NCBI GenBank assembly: GCA_025201345.1
Contig: JAIXMG010000012.1
Location: forward strand, 1-64,000
Length of the DNA: 64,000 bases
Direction: 5' to 3'
Source of the DNA: Thamnidium elegans
Lineage: Eukaryota > Mucoromycota > Mucoromycetes > Mucorales > Mucoraceae
A program made the position numbers and the translations under genes. Positions within the stretch are counted from its first letter, which is position 1. Every line of letters starts with the position of its first letter. Below, piece by piece: positions 22,989 to 35,436 of this stretch. The notes below the pieces were generated by a model. That model ran no database searches and was not told where the DNA came from. It saw nothing but the letters and a program-made list of their open reading frames with translations.

Positions 22989-24444
22989 ATGGTTGAATGT
23001 CTCATTTGTTTTCTAATCTTGTTTCATCCTAGTTTATTTCCGTGGACGTCCTACACAGCGAACCCTTTACAGCATGCAGCAACATTTAAGGATATGATGA
23101 AATACTGGTAACGCATATGTTGTTTTTTTTTACTACGTGTAAAAAAAAAAAAATTAAAAAAAAAAAACGAGAATAGGAAGTATGATTATGAAGAGCATTT
23201 TACAGAGACTAGAGACCACTATGTATTATGTATTCATCGTATACCACAAGGACGTAAGAATGCAAAAACAGATGGTATTATTGAATCAGGTACTACCATT
23301 GTAAATCAAATCAATGACTTTAAAAAGCCTACCAATTATAATGGAAAACCTGTCGTGTTACTCTATCATGGCTTGACTTTAACTTCAGAGGTTTGGATAT
23401 CGAATATTAAGCACAAACGTAATTTGGCATTGTATTTATCGGATCAAGGGTACGATGTGTGGATGGGAAACGCTCGTGGTAATAAGTATAGTCAATCGCA
23501 TTTAACGAAAGATCCAAAGGATGCTGATTTTTGGCAATTTTCAATTAATGAGTTTGCAATGATTGATATGCCAGATACAATTGATGTAAAGTTTAAAAAT
23601 GATATATAAAAAAAAAAGAAAAAAGATTATATGTGTGTGTGTACTCATATATTTATAGTATATATTAAAAGTGACAGATGCGCCCAGTTTAGCCTATATT
23701 GGATTTTCTCAAGGCACAACACAAGCATTTGCAGGGCTTTCAATGGACTTGGAACTAAACAAAAAGGTTAATTTGTTTATTGCGTTGGCCCCAGCTGCTA
23801 CACCCAAAGGGTTTTCGCATCCAGCATTTGATAGATTTATAAAGGTAGCACCTACTATCATTTACAGCTTATTGGGTCACAAGATCTTTTTAAAACCAGT
23901 CTTGTTTTGGCAAAGTGTATTAAGTCCAGCACTATATGTCAAGATTATTGATGCAGCAGTTGAGTTTTTATTCGGATGGCACTGCCAAAACATTGATATT
24001 GAACAAAAGATTGTTGGATATCAACATTTATTTAGTTTAACAAGTGTCAAATCAATTGTGGTAATATATATATACATCAAGTTCCCCTTTATTTTTACTC
24101 AAATTTTTTTTTTTTTTTTTTTGTAGCATTGGTTTCAAATTATTGGATCAGGCAGGTTTCAAATGTACGATGAGAGATCAAGTTTTTTTACCAAGACGGT
24201 TGATCATTTACCGCCTAAATTCCCTATTAAACAAATAACGACACCGATCGCTGTGTTTTATGGGTCAGACGATACGCTTGTGGATTTTGAAGTGTTAAAG
24301 AATGAGTTGTCTCATTTAGCGTATGTCAAGAATGTTTATGGATGGGAACATATGGATTTTCTATGGGCTTCCAACCTTGAAAAAATGGTGTTTCCGGATA
24401 TCTTGATGTTACTTGAACATTTTAATTTTAAAACGCGGGGATAA
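22989..24444 (+). CDS. Acid-lipase family alpha/beta hydrolase (steryl ester / triglyceride lipase)
   Basis: Four exons (22989-23107, 23177-23585, 23659-24060, 24127-24444) give about 415 residues. The N-terminus is a hydrophobic anchor or signal followed by the AB-hydrolase lid region typical of the family that includes yeast Tgl1/Yeh1 and animal lysosomal acid lipase. Key parts are the oxyanion segment YHGLT, WMGNARGNKYS, the nucleophile motif GFSQG (Ser near 193), the acid in GSDDTLVD and the catalytic His in WEHMDF. The family hydrolyses steryl esters or triacylglycerols at lipid droplets, the ER or the vacuole. Substrate is inferred only from family. The start ATG is the first in frame. 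A nearby upstream start cannot be excluded. Confidence 0.88.
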
Positions 24445-25142
24445 AAAAAAACCATATTTTTTTTTTTTTTTTATACCAGTTAATCGTTAAATATAATAGG
24501 TCATTCAAGCTTTAAATCGGCTACAATGAGATCTAGCTTAACTTTTTTTTATTATTATTTGTTTGTATATATACTTTATAATTAGCTTAAATCCGTGATC
24601 CCAAAAACGTCTTGATAGTATCAATATATATAAAACTTTATAGTTAAGAGTAAATGAGAGAATATTCTAGTACCTTTTTCTTGTTTTGTCATGATAAGAT
24701 CTATTCTGATATAAGAATATTAAAGAATGAAAGAAAAAAAGGTCCTTTCTGCAGGATATACAAAAAGTACCATGTTGGGTAAGGAACCCTCTTTTTTTTA
24801 GCTACTTATAATGTGTGCTTACGAAAACTTGTTCATCAAATAGTAGTTTGCATAGAAATAAAAAAAGTTCCGACTTGTGCATATTTCTTTTCAGTAACTA
24901 TGGGCGTCATTGACAACTTTTTTTTTTATCTTGTGTAATCCGTATTCCCCGGATCTAAAATAAAAAAAAATAAAAAAAAAGGGTTCGTCTCTTTTTTGAT
25001 GGGTAAAATGATTCAGTGCTGCATAGTTTATTGATCAGGAGGTTCGTCAGGTTAATATAAAAAAAAATATTTAATACTCCCATTATTATGATTTCATACA
25101 GTTCGTATAATGATGTTCAGTAACAGGAAGATGGTACCTGAA

Positions 25143-25174
<32 letters not shown>

Positions 25175-25990
25175 CTATCAATGTATGATGTCAATACAGT
25201 AAAGGGCATGCGTGTAAATTACCCGTAATTCCAAGAATTATTTCCGTAATCCATCATAGAAAAAAGTTCTTTTTTAACTTTATTTTTTTAGAATAAAAGG
25301 TTAGATAACGAGATACTACATTCTGCTACTGAGACGATATTTTTGATGTAACTATGAAGTTTTTAATCTAGCTCGACTTTTCTTTTTTTTTTTAAAAAAA
25401 AAAAGGAGATCTAGACTGTTTATAGTAAGAAAACGTTATAAGAAGTCGATGAAAACAATAAAAGAAACAGATTGAATTACAATTAGTATACATGGACTCG
25501 GTTCTCTTTGGAAAATATATATATTTTTTATTATTATTTATTTATTGTTATTTTAAAAGATGGGAACTACGGTTTTTTTTTAATGATTTGTTAAATCCAA
25601 GTTGTTGGACTCTAAAAAAAAATTCTAATTTCTGTAATATTCTTTTTAATACACAAAACAAAAGCCTAGACACGTTATATATCTACTTTTTAAAAGAAAA
25701 GAAAAAAGATTATTTCTATTAGAAAAATAACTTGACATAATAAATTGCCGATAATTTCGGTTCTAGTAATACATTCATCAAAAAAAAAATAAAAAAATAA
25801 AAAAAAAGAATTAAATATGAATTTTTTTTTTTTGGCTGTTTAAAATGTTTGTTTTAGTAAAGAGAAAGTGCATATATATTATATGCAATGGCTAGTTATA
25901 ATACAATTATATATTTTATAGTCAAATTGATCCCGAGGAGTTTGTATTAGTGTAAACTTAAATAGCTTCTTTTTTGCTGTAATCATCATT

Positions 25991-26033
<43 letters not shown>

Positions 26034-26169
26034 TAAATGCAAGAATTATCCTAGTCTCTTTTCTTCTTCTTCTTCTTGTATTATATATATTATTTTCTTG
26101 TACTTTTAAAAAAATAATCATTGATTAACAAATAACGCTAGATAGCATTTAAATAAATATATATATAAT
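24445..26169. other. Intergenic, AT-rich, no gene seen
   Basis: 1.7 kb with (AT)n at about 25151-25173, an A tract at about 25998-26028 and a (TTC)n stretch at about 26059-26077. A short open frame at 25492-25722 is composed of T- and A-rich codons and is not called. Confidence 0.55.
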
Positions 26170-28018
26170 ATGTCAAAGGACCAAGATCAATGGGAAGTGA
26201 AAGAAGAAGAGTTTATATCACCTACAACCGCCATACCAGCCATCACATTTCAAGATGCCCCACCAAATTTACCCACCGTTCGATCACAATCGTTTGACCT
26301 ACCTAGAGGAAAGCAACAAGGAGTTCACGCTCACTTTGAAAACTCAATTGTTCGACCAGGCATGACCAAAACTGGTGTATCACACAGTGAAGGTTATTCT
26401 TTACGTAGACCCTCTATACAATCCCGTAAATCATTTGCTAGATCAGTTTCTTCGTTTTCACTGTATTCTCATTTTGCAGGAGAACGCTTTAGTAATAACG
26501 ACAAGAAGCGAAAAAATAGTAGAAAATTATCAATGGAAGAGAACGAGAAGCGAGCGGCATCATCTGGTAATATTAGTATGGAAGAAGATGGAAGTGAAAA
26601 GAGTTTTGATGAAGGAGGAACTCCTAAAGCATCTGTTGGAAAAGCTATGTTTATGTTTCTAAAAGCGTTTATAGGCTCAGGAGTATTATTTTTACCAAAA
26701 GCGTAAGTTCTTTGTGGTGTCCGCATATACATACATGCTAAACTATAATATATAGGTTTCAACACGGTGGAATTGGTCTTTCACCTATCCTGATGAGTAT
26801 TATTGCATCAATTTGTTTATTCGCATTTTTAAGACTAGTGAATACCCAACTAGTGATTGGTGGATCGTATGGTGATATCGGTGGTATACTTTACGGACGT
26901 ATCCTTCGATTCATCGTATTATTTTTTATCGTTATTTCACAAATTGGGTTTGTATGCTCCTATTTTATTTTTGTATCAGGTAATCTCGTGAGTGTAGTTG
27001 ATGTACTTTCAAATTGTACTGCTGGTATCGAGCAAAAATATTATATGTGGATGCCTTTGATTATTTTAATTCCGCTTGCGTTGGTGCGACATATCGCCAA
27101 ATTGTCATTTACAGCAATTATTGCAGATGTGTTTATTTTGTTTGGCTTAATTGTCACACTTTATTTTACTGCAGAACAGTTAACCTTACATGGGGTGGGT
27201 CCTAATGTACAAGCAGTTAATCCTACCAATTTTGCCTTGATGATAGGTACAGCAACTTTTTCATTTGAGGGTATTGGACTTAGTAAGTAAAATATATATA
27301 TATATGTACGTATTTTTTTATTTTTAATTAAGAATAATATAGTTATTCCAATTGTTGAATCTATGCAACGCCCTGAAAGATTTCCATTTGTTCTTACATT
27401 GGGAATGATTATAGTATGTGTTATATACATACTAATTGGTACAATTTCATACTTGGCTTATGGAGACACGATTCAATCAGCAGTGATTTATAATTTCCCA
27501 TTAGATAATCCAGTTACGATCACAGTTAAAATACTTTATTCACTTGCTATTTGTTTAACTGCACCACTGATGCTTTTCCCGGCGTTAAAGATTATTGAAA
27601 ATAGTATATTTTTTAAATTTAGTTCGGGTAGACATAATATGATGATTAAATGGAGCAAGAATATATATAGAATTATTCTGTGCGTCATTTGTGCAGCAAT
27701 TGCTTTTGGTATTGGCGGTGAAAACCTTGACAAATTCGTGTCGCTGGTTGGTTCTATTGCTTGTGTACCTTTATGTTTTATTTTCCCCGGTATGTTTCAT
27801 CTCAAGGTCTCCAAAAAACGATTGGATATCATTTTAAATTGTACTCTTATCACTTTTGGCGTTGCCGTCATGATATTCACACTGGTAATATTTTATATTG
27901 TTTCTTTAAAAAAAAAATATTAACTTTATTACTGTAGTATGTTAGCTTTGATTCCTTCTTACATCCACTTGGTCCCGATACCGTATTAATTCCGTATTGC
28001 CCTATTACAAAAAAGTAA
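26170..28018 (+). CDS. Avt3/Avt4-like amino-acid transporter
   Basis: Four exons (26170-26702, 26756-27282, 27343-27884, 27938-28018) give 560 residues. A long hydrophilic N-terminus (about 155 residues, rich in Ser, Arg and Glu, with likely phosphosites) leads to FLKAFIGSGVLFLPKAF, the first helix of the Aa_trans family, then ten further helices. GTATFSFEGIGL and the following PIVESMQRPE are the strongly conserved helix-6 region of Avt3/Avt4 and animal SLC36. These proteins export amino acids from the vacuole or lysosome with protons. The 3' exon encodes a short cytosolic tail ending ITKK. Direction of transport is inferred from subfamily resemblance only. Confidence 0.88.
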
Positions 28019-28279
28019 CTAGAAATAAAAATATAAAAGTCTAGTGTAGGCGGCTTTATAAATATTATATATTATAATAATAATGCAAAATTGAATGGCG
28101 CAACAATTTTTTTCTTTTCCGGCAATTCCGTTCACGTCAAATCAGCGCATGATGTTTGTTCAGTCATGCGATTATAATTATTTATTTTCCCATGTTTTAA
28201 AACAATATAAATACCCCCCGTCTTTCCTCTTTTTTTTTTTTTCTCTCTCTCTATATAAAAAATAATTATAATTAAATCA

Positions 28280-28586
28280 ATGACACGTAGTAAAGAAGGA
28301 ATCAATCGCCATGAAAAGCACGTATCAAGGTAAATACACTTAAAAAGTGTTTGTAGTATATACAAACTTATAATAATTTAGAAACGGTCAATCCGAAAGT
28401 CGTTTCGGTATTAAAAAGATGGGTGCTGGTGCTGGTAATTGGGGTGTATTAGGTGATGAAGTCCCCGATGTACAAGAAGTTGCTCGTAGTGAAATAGAGT
28501 CCAATACAGTTACTGAAGTAAAGCTAAAGCTTGTTGACTCTCAAACCTTTGAAAACCTTCGCCACAATGAACAAAATAGTCACTAA
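28280..28586 (+). CDS. Stf2/Tma10-like small hydrophilic protein
   Basis: Two exons (28280-28329 and 28382-28586) encode 84 residues. The start MTRSKEGINRHEKHVSRNG and the central GIKKMGAGAGNWGVLGDE follow the pattern of yeast Stf2/Tma10, which begin MTRT and carry a K-x-G-x-G-x-GNWGKPGDE core. Those yeast proteins associate with ATP synthase or ribosomes and act as stress-related hydrophilins. The same GNWG core occurs in HABP4/PAI-RBP1-type RNA-binding proteins. Too short for most gene finders. A (CCT)n microsatellite begins two bases after the stop codon. Function beyond family resemblance is not shown. Confidence 0.7.
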
Positions 28587-28587
28587 G

Positions 28588-28631
28588 GCTCCTCCTCCTC
28601 CTCCTCCTCCTCCTCCTCCTCCTCCTCCTCC
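28588..28631 (+). repeat. (CCT)n microsatellite
   Basis: About 14 CCT units directly after the stop codon of the Stf2-like gene, thus in its 3' untranslated region, followed by (AT)n. Confidence 0.95.
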
Positions 28632-28664
28632 AAAATATATATATATATATACCAGTTTTTTTTA

Positions 28665-29486
28665 TTATGCAACTATAATAGTTTTCTTTAACTTTAACAC
28701 AAGTTTTTCTTCTTGTAATTCATGATATCTTTTTTCTATTCTCTTTAATTCATTCGTTCTATTCACTTGATGAATGAGTTGTTCAGTTGCTATTTTTTTT
28801 AAAAAAAACACATATATAAAATCAGTAAATATATAAATAAAAAATAAAAAAAAATGTATATAAAACACTCGTTTTTACCAGTTTTAAAATGATCCTGTGA
28901 AGTACGTAAAGAAGGGGATACAAACAGACCAAACCAATGTAATGGATCTCTACTCTTTTTAATCTTTTTCTTGTTCTTTTTCTCATCCAATTCTATTTCA
29001 TCTTTATCAGAGAAACTATTATCCTCTGTTTGTACCCATTCTGAATTTTTCTTCTTTTCAGGTTCATGTCTCTTTCGTAAACCTTGCTCCTTTTTTTCCT
29101 CTACTTTTATAGGTGGTAAAACGTGTTTTATCTGAATACTATTTGAATCCTCAATCTCTCTATTATGTTGCTCATTAGTTTTTGAGTATAAAATATGGGG
29201 TTCTTTTTTTTTTTTTTTTTTTACACTTGTAAGAGAGCTTTCATGCGCTCATCATAAGAATAGTGTGAAATGGTTCTTGCTCCCATCGTATATTTTGCAT
29301 GTGCTAAATCAAGGAACCCCTTTTTTTTTCGTATAAGTTATCATTGCCCTTTTTGTTGTGTGTATATAAACTTACCTGTTGAAATTCGTTACCAGTGTTC
29401 TTCCATGCATGGGTATATTCATTAAGTACAGTAAGGTAGTCTAAAGCCAAAGTATCCAACTCTTCACAAATAGATTCATAAGTCAT
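28665..29486 (-). CDS. VMA22: Vacuolar ATPase assembly factor Vma22 (CCDC115-like)
   Basis: Four exons (29486-29376, 29319-29227, 29170-28879, 28789-28665) give 206 residues. The N-terminal helical part MTYESICEELDTLALDYL leads to GFLDLAHAKYTMG and ISHYSYDERMKAL, the conserved helical segment of Vma22/CCDC115. A charged Lys/Glu-rich linker of about 60 residues is followed by SRDPLHWFGLFVSPSLRTSQ, the conserved C-terminal motif, and a closing coiled coil. Vma22 acts in the ER with Vma12 and Vma21 to assemble the V-ATPase Vo sector. The first intron ends with nine A and then AG, with no pyrimidine tract. It is convergent with the Stf2-like gene. Confidence 0.8.
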
Positions 29487-29593
29487 ATCAAATAGTAATA
29501 TTAATAATAAAGAAGAAAAAGAAAGAAAGAAAGAATTTTTATTTTGCCCGGAAATCAATTACGTGGAAAAATAAACAAGAGAAACGATTTTTT

Positions 29594-30418
29594 TTACTCC
29601 TTTTTATAATCCTCGTCTTCTTCTTCTTTAGATGATTTCTTCATAATAAAGTAGTGTGTTACTTGTAATCCAATTATACCTAAAATAACTTATTAAACCT
29701 TTTTTCACAAGTAATGACTAAGCCGCATTTCCTATTTCTTGTTACCTGTAATTGCTAATACAATGATAAAATGTGCTGCTGCAATATTCTTTAACGCTAT
29801 TGTTATTTCATTTACATCAGCTGATTCGCTTACAATGGTAATAGCTAAAACGTATATCAGTCATTTATAGTTCACACGACCCTTTTGTTTTCTAATACAT
29901 CTTACCTGGTCTTACAGAATTAAAATAGGTTGATAACCCAAAAAACATAAGCACTACATAAATTCAATCAATACAATCCACAATTTTTTTTTATTGTATT
30001 ACATACCTAAAGAAGCTCCATCGAATAATAAATTACCGTCAGTCATAGAAAATAGTCCAGTAATGAAGCCAATAGTCGCAATGCATAAATTAGCAATGGG
30101 CACATACTTTAATATAGAAGGAATATTTGCTTGGTTTGCGTAATAAGACTATATGCTCGGTTAATTTAACTTGTTATTATTATCTTTGTTGTTTGTAACT
30201 TACGGTGGCTCGAGCAACAGTTTCTGGTAAGCTTACTGGATTGGCCCACAGTAAATAGTAGTCAAAGGCCCAGTCGGACCAATATGTCTACACAAGGTAA
30301 TATAATTTTAGTTTTTTGTTATTTCTTTAGTTTGTATTGAGACACTTACACCGTACGCAAAGAAACAAGAGCATAGTATAAGTGCTACTTTAGCTGTTTG
30401 CATTGATTCCTTCTCCAT
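29594..30418 (-). CDS. SHR3: Shr3-like ER chaperone for amino-acid permeases
   Basis: Six exons from ATG at 30418 to TAA at 29594 (first three 30418-30350, 30287-30204, 30148-30007) give about 175 residues. Four membrane helices alternate with short loops, and the tail is highly charged (KKSSKEEEDEDYKKE). The segments YWSDWAFDYYLLW, YYANQANIPSIL, LLFDGASLVLMFFGL and IALKNIAAAHFIIVL correspond to conserved Shr3 parts, including the LFDGGSL-like motif and the final helix. Shr3 is an ER-resident packaging chaperone that keeps amino-acid permeases folded for COPII exit. Its clients belong to the yeast AAP family, not the Avt family, so closeness to the Avt-like gene at 26-28 kb need not be functional. 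Confidence 0.82.
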
Positions 30419-30960
30419 GGAGTTTTTTTTTTTTATATGTGGGAGAAAGTAAGAAAAAAAAAGGCAAGTTACCAAGTTTGGGGTTTTTACTGTTTTGAGC
30501 GGGAATTTAAGCTTATTTGTGTACGTGTTCTTACTGGATTAAGAGTATATCTTTGGTCAGACGTGTAAATGACTTGGTGAACCAAAAGAGGGCTTTCGCC
30601 AAGTCCTTTGTTCAGAGAGAAGAACTATTCTTCGATACACCAATGTAAAGATTAATTCTGGTTTTTTTTTTTGAAGGTGCTTTGCATTGTAGTTTATCAA
30701 GGGTTAATTCAAAAAAATATAGTCTCGGTTACTTAAAAGTATTACATAAAGTAGTACTGATAAAATGAAGCTTTTTTGATATTGTTTTCCAATAGGTCTC
30801 GCTAGAGTTTTTTTTTTTTTTTTAAGTCGATAGTATTCTACTTGACTTGCAATATGGTTACATAAAATAAAGGCAAGAAAAAAAAAAAAAACTGGCTTTG
30901 AAAGAGTTTTGTATACATTTTTTTGCTCAAGTAACCCCCTTCTTTTTTTTCGTATGAAAA
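30419..30960. other. Divergent promoter region SHR3 / MPDU1-like
   Basis: No gene. T and A tracts at about 30661-30672, 30808-30823 and 30880-30892. The right end is a T-rich leader directly before the MPDU1 ATG. Confidence 0.6.
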
Positions 30961-31770
30961 ATGAATAAATATGTATTCCTATTCTTGGTTTTATTTATTA
31001 CATTTTCAAGTGCATTACCCATCCAAGTGACAACAATCGAAAGTGAATATAGATTACCCAATGTTATTAGTCAACCGTTAATCAAGTTGTTGGGAGAGAC
31101 CTGTTACGTTAGTTTATTAGAAGAGTTTCATTTGACAGATGTGCCCTGTGTAAAGTTAGCGATTTCAAAGGGATTAGGACTTGGCATTGTAGTTGGAGGA
31201 GCTATCGTCAAGATTCCACAAATTATCACAATAATACGTCACGGATCAGCTAAAGGGTTATCACTAACTTCATTTCTATTAGAAACAACAGCATATGAGA
31301 TTGTGTTGATGTATAATACGAGACAGAACAATCCATTTAGTACCTATGGAGAGGTTTTATTTATGACGGTACAGAATATTCTTATTTGCTTATTGATAGT
31401 AAATTATGAAAGCAATAACAAGAAAATGATTGGAATTATCATACTGGGATTCGCAAGCGGAATTTTCTTTTTGTTTATGATACCTAGCTGGATGATGGCA
31501 TTGTTATATGCGGCACAGATACCAATTGGATTAGCAAGTAAAATACCACAAATCAGAATAAATTATATCAATCGTTCTACAGGACAACTATCGGTATTTG
31601 CAGTTTTAAATTATTTTGCGGGTACAACCGCACGAGCATTTACGACCTGGACTGAATTAGACGACCCTGTCATGCTTGGCGGTAATTTATTAGCCAGTGT
31701 ATTAAACGGCATCTTGGTTTTCCAATTAGTTATCTATTGGGATACACGCACACTTCCAAAAGCAGATTAA
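30961..31770 (+). CDS. MPDU1: MPDU1-type PQ-loop protein (dolichol-linked sugar utilisation)
   Basis: Intronless, 269 residues. An N-terminal hydrophobic segment (signal-like, residues 4-18) precedes a short lumenal part and about seven helices. Two PQ-loop motifs are visible, KIPQI near residue 84 and SKIPQIRINY near 193, with the KGLSLTSFLLE and STGQLSVFAVLNYFAGT segments that follow PQ loops in MPDU1/Lec35. In animals the protein is needed for use of mannose- and glucose-phosphate-dolichol in N-glycan, O-mannose and GPI synthesis in the ER. Baker's yeast lacks it; many other fungi carry it. The lack of introns is unusual among its neighbours. Confidence 0.88.
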   Translation: MNKYVFLFLVLFITFSSALPIQVTTIESEYRLPNVISQPLIKLLGETCYVSLLEEFHLTDVPCVKLAISKGLGLGIVVGGAIVKIPQIITIIRHGSAKGLSLTSFLLETTAYEIVLMYNTRQNNPFSTYGEVLFMTVQNILICLLIVNYESNNKKMIGIIILGFASGIFFLFMIPSWMMALLYAAQIPIGLASKIPQIRINYINRSTGQLSVFAVLNYFAGTTARAFTTWTELDDPVMLGGNLLASVLNGILVFQLVIYWDTRTLPKAD

Positions 31771-31946
31771 AAAGAAATAGAAATAAAGTTAGTTTTCCTT
31801 TTTCTTACACTATTCACCGAATAAACCAATCATTTCCCAATAAATGGGGCGGGTAATAGTAAGCGGCGATTCTTTTCACTTTTAAAGATGACAATATCAG
31901 AAAAACCGGAAGCTCAAAAAAAAATTTTTTAGCTTTCATATAAAAA

Positions 31947-32644
31947 ATGTTATCAGGATTGGCATTAAGAAACGTCTTTTCAAAGAAGCCCTTTTACAGA
32001 TTTAATACTACAATGGTTGCTACTGAATATATTGAACAAGATCCCATTAGAGAGGCTGAATCCGCTAGAGATAATTTGGATATCGTAAAGAAGTGCCGTG
32101 CTGACCCTGAGATTATTGAATATGAGGCCCATAGTCACTCCTCTGCCAGTACCAAAAAGCATTCTTTAACCTTTTCTGTAAGTACATGACATATATACAA
32201 TATATAAAGTGTTCAACTGTATTAATTTCTTTGTTTTTTTTTTTAATAAAGGCTCTAAGAGGTCCTGGCATGCTTATTGTTAACCCCGTTCTTTTTTATA
32301 ACAAGACATATACCGAACTTACCAGTGTTCTTCATCTCGGTAAAAATATCTGTGGTCATGACGGTATCATTCATGGTGGTTTAGCTGCTACTATCCTTGA
32401 TGAAGTCTTGGCTTATGTTGCTTTCCCCGCTTTACCCAACAAATTTGGTTTCACTGCTAATCTCAACATCAATTACAAGAGACCCATCATGTCAGATCAA
32501 TGGGTTGTCATGAAGGCCAAGTTGGATAAACTCGAGGACCGTAAAGCTTATGTTTCTGCTTCTATTCAGAGTTTAGACGGTGAAACTATCTTTACTGAAG
32601 CTACTTCATTATATATCTCTCCCAAGGCCAAGCCTCAACAATAA
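31947..32644 (+). CDS. Hotdog-fold (4HBT) thioesterase, probably mitochondrial
   Basis: Two exons (31947-32177 and 32252-32644) give 207 residues. The first 25 residues are hydrophobic and basic without acids, which fits a mitochondrial presequence. A second Met at residue 23 could give a cytosolic form. The C-terminal 130 residues are a single hotdog domain with the THEM4/PaaI-type signature GHDGIIHGGLAATILDEVLA, including the HGG-x-x-x-x-x-x-D/E arrangement, then ANLNINYKRPI. Such enzymes hydrolyse acyl-CoA thioesters. The acyl specificity cannot be told from sequence alone. Confidence 0.85.
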
Positions 32645-34076
32645 TATCATTTTAATTTACATTTTACAATCTACTAATACATTAAACTTTTTTTTTTATT
32701 ATTATTATTATTTACTTGTACTTTTTTTTTTTTTGAAAATGGGGTTTGTTAATTTTAAGGGAGAGAAAAGGCATAAGACTCGATCACTTTTGTGTAATAG
32801 AGTCTTGTGTAATAGTAAAACTGTATGCTATTGCTATTAAGATATTTTCGAGTTACATGTCTAAAAAAATTTAAAGCAGCAGGGTGTCATTAAACTGTTC
32901 AAGTATAAACAAGGATTATACTGATGATATAAATCCGATAGAATGATTATTTGTTTTTCCCCCCCTTTCGATCCCACATTTAGCTGATATTTAGGCGAGT
33001 TTAAATATGAGTAGTAAAATTTTAAGATAAAGAAGGGGGGCTTAATTGAGTTGGCGCTGTCAGTGATGTTTCCACAGCAATGGTTAAATGACAGAAAGTG
33101 CCGGGCTTTCTAGTTTGCATATTTTGACCTGCCTGAAACTAATTTTCTAGAAACGGTTTTTCTGTAAAGCACTTCTAACAAGAAAAAAGGTTTCAGGTTA
33201 CTAATGTCTTTTTCTTTTTTTTTTCTTTTTTTTTTACAGTTATCGGATTTTAAAAACTAATCGGCTTTCTTTTGGACAGATAAATGCAGTTTCTAAAAAT
33301 AAAAAGACTCTCTCTTGTTTTTTTTCTCCGTAGTAAAATTTTATACAGTACTTGATAAGCACTATTCTTCCTACGCGTTGGGTTTCATACTTACTAATAG
33401 GTCAAAAAATGCGTCCACTCTACTATTAGTATGAACTGAATAAATGCAGTAATGGTATGATATGACGTGATTTGATGGGCCCTGAACAGTGCTTATAAAA
33501 TTGTGGAGGCATATTACGCTAGAACGTATAAAAGGGACGGACCTGAAAGTGTATTTTTTTCTGTAGTAAGAAATTGCATCTTGATAGTTTGTGGAAAACG
33601 TCATTGTTTGTTTGTTTTCGTACTTGAAAAATCGTAAATAACTATGCGGAATTGTAAACGAGGGAGAGGGTTGTTTCGGAAGTTTTTTTTTTTGCAAGAT
33701 TAACAAATTTCAATAATCACTTGTTTAAGGTACCAAATAAAAGTACCATAAAAAGTACAATTCCTATTGTAGTAACCAGCAAAATATCAATAAAGGTTTG
33801 TACCTCCCTTTTACCATCCTAAAAAAGAAAGACATGGGACCTAATCTTAAATTGTACCTTTTTTTTTTTTAATTCTATCACTTCCATGTTTTTAATGAAA
33901 CCCTCACCTAATAGTTTCTTATAATAAACTTGTACAAAAAGAGCTTTATTGGTTATGAACCTCGGTAAAACGGTTTCTTATTTAAAAGACAGTCCTTTTA
34001 CAAAAAGTAAATTCAAAAATTTACCGTATCGTTTTTTTTCCTTTTTCCTTTTTCTTTTTTTATTTATTTATATATT
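32645..34076. other. Intergenic, no convincing gene
   Basis: 1.4 kb between the thioesterase and the Ppn2-like gene. A minus-strand open frame at 33371-33706 lacks family features. Contains T tracts and a C6 run near 32960. Confidence 0.5.
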
Positions 34077-35175
34077 ATGGCGCATTTTGGTAGAGACGAC
34101 GTGAGTAGTTTCGAATATGTCGATGCCATTCCAACAAATCCCAGAACCAGCCGACAAAAAAAGTTATGGCGAAATATAGCTATTGCTGTGACAGCTGTAA
34201 TTGTGATTGTAATCGTAATTGTAGTAGCTGTCGTTGTTTCCCAGAACAACAAAATTAAAAGCAGTAGTGGACAGTATCCTATTTCACCTTATGCTCACAT
34301 GACGAAACTTGTTACGGTAGATGATGCAGATATCCAACAAAAAGAAAGAATCTTTGTGGTGGGAGACATACATGGTTGTTTAACCGAGTTTAATCAATTG
34401 CTTACTACAATCAAGTACGATTCAAGTAAGGATCAAATGATTCTTGCGGGCGATATTACGACAAAGGGGCCTGGAAGTGTCGGCGTGATTCGACGTGCGC
34501 AAGAATTGGGTATGTTATGCGTGCGTGGTAACCATGACGATAAAGTTGTTCGATTAAAAGCATATGAACTTGAAAAAGGACTTAAGGCAATGTCTCCTCC
34601 CAGTGCCAATATGCCTGAGGGTGGTGTGCCAGATCCAATAAAATTCAAGAATTATCACGTAGCCATTTCAACGTAAAGAGAACTAATTTTTTTATTTTTT
34701 ATTTCCAACTAAACTTTTTTTTTTTTTTTTTTTTTTTAAATGTAGACAATTAACTCAATCTGATTTCGATTACCTTGCAAGTTGTCCAGTGATGCTTCAT
34801 TTACCTAGTTTAAATAATACAGTGGTTGCACATGGTGGTTTGGATCCCAAGATAGAGTCATTACAAGATCAAGTTCCTTATTTGGTTATGAATATGCGTG
34901 ATATTGATAGTGGTGGAAAACCTAGCCCTGAAAGCGGAGTAGGAACCTCTTGGGCAACACTCTGGAACACCAAAATGACTACAGCTTCAGAAAAGATGAA
35001 TGTTTATTACGGCCATGATGCTGGTAGAGGTTTAAATATTCAAGCAAATACGTTTGGCTTGGATAGTGGATGTGTCTATGGCGATTATTTGACGGCAATG
35101 GATATTAAAACTCGTTTACGTACACAAATCAAGTGTACGAATTATGATAAGAAAGGTGGTAATAGTGATGATTAA
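34077..35175 (+). CDS. PPN2: Ppn2-like membrane-anchored metallophosphatase (endopolyphosphatase)
   Basis: Two exons (34077-34672 and 34746-35175) give 341 residues. A cytosolic tail of about 32 residues is followed by one membrane helix made almost only of Val and Ile (residues about 34-54), so this is a type II protein. The rest is a PPP-type metallophosphatase with GDIHG, GDITTKGP in place of GDxVDRG, RGNHD, VVAHGG and YYGHDAGRG in order, giving the metal-binding set. Yeast Ppn2 is a vacuolar-lumen endopolyphosphatase of this architecture. Vacuolar placement is inferred from the anchor and family. An ApaH-like dinucleotide hydrolase would lack the anchor. Confidence 0.8.
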
Positions 35176-35436
35176 TTCTCCATTGGTTCAAATATCAAAT
35201 TCTCCTAAAAAAAAAAAAAAAAAAAAAAGGAATCCTCCCCCATAGATTTTTTTTTTATTATTATTCATTTACTAACAATACTTATTTTTTTCCTGCATAC
35301 CAACATATAATCCACCTTTTTTATTTTTTACTATTTAATAAAAAGATATTTGTACTTTGATATCTCTCTTTTTTTTTAAAAAAAAAAAAATATACACACA
35401 TATACTTTTTTTTACATTCTTGAAGGACACTCAAAG

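Noticed and set aside
33371..33706. 111-residue minus frame
   Set aside because: Begins in an A tract, contains no recognised domain, and lies in a promoter-like region.
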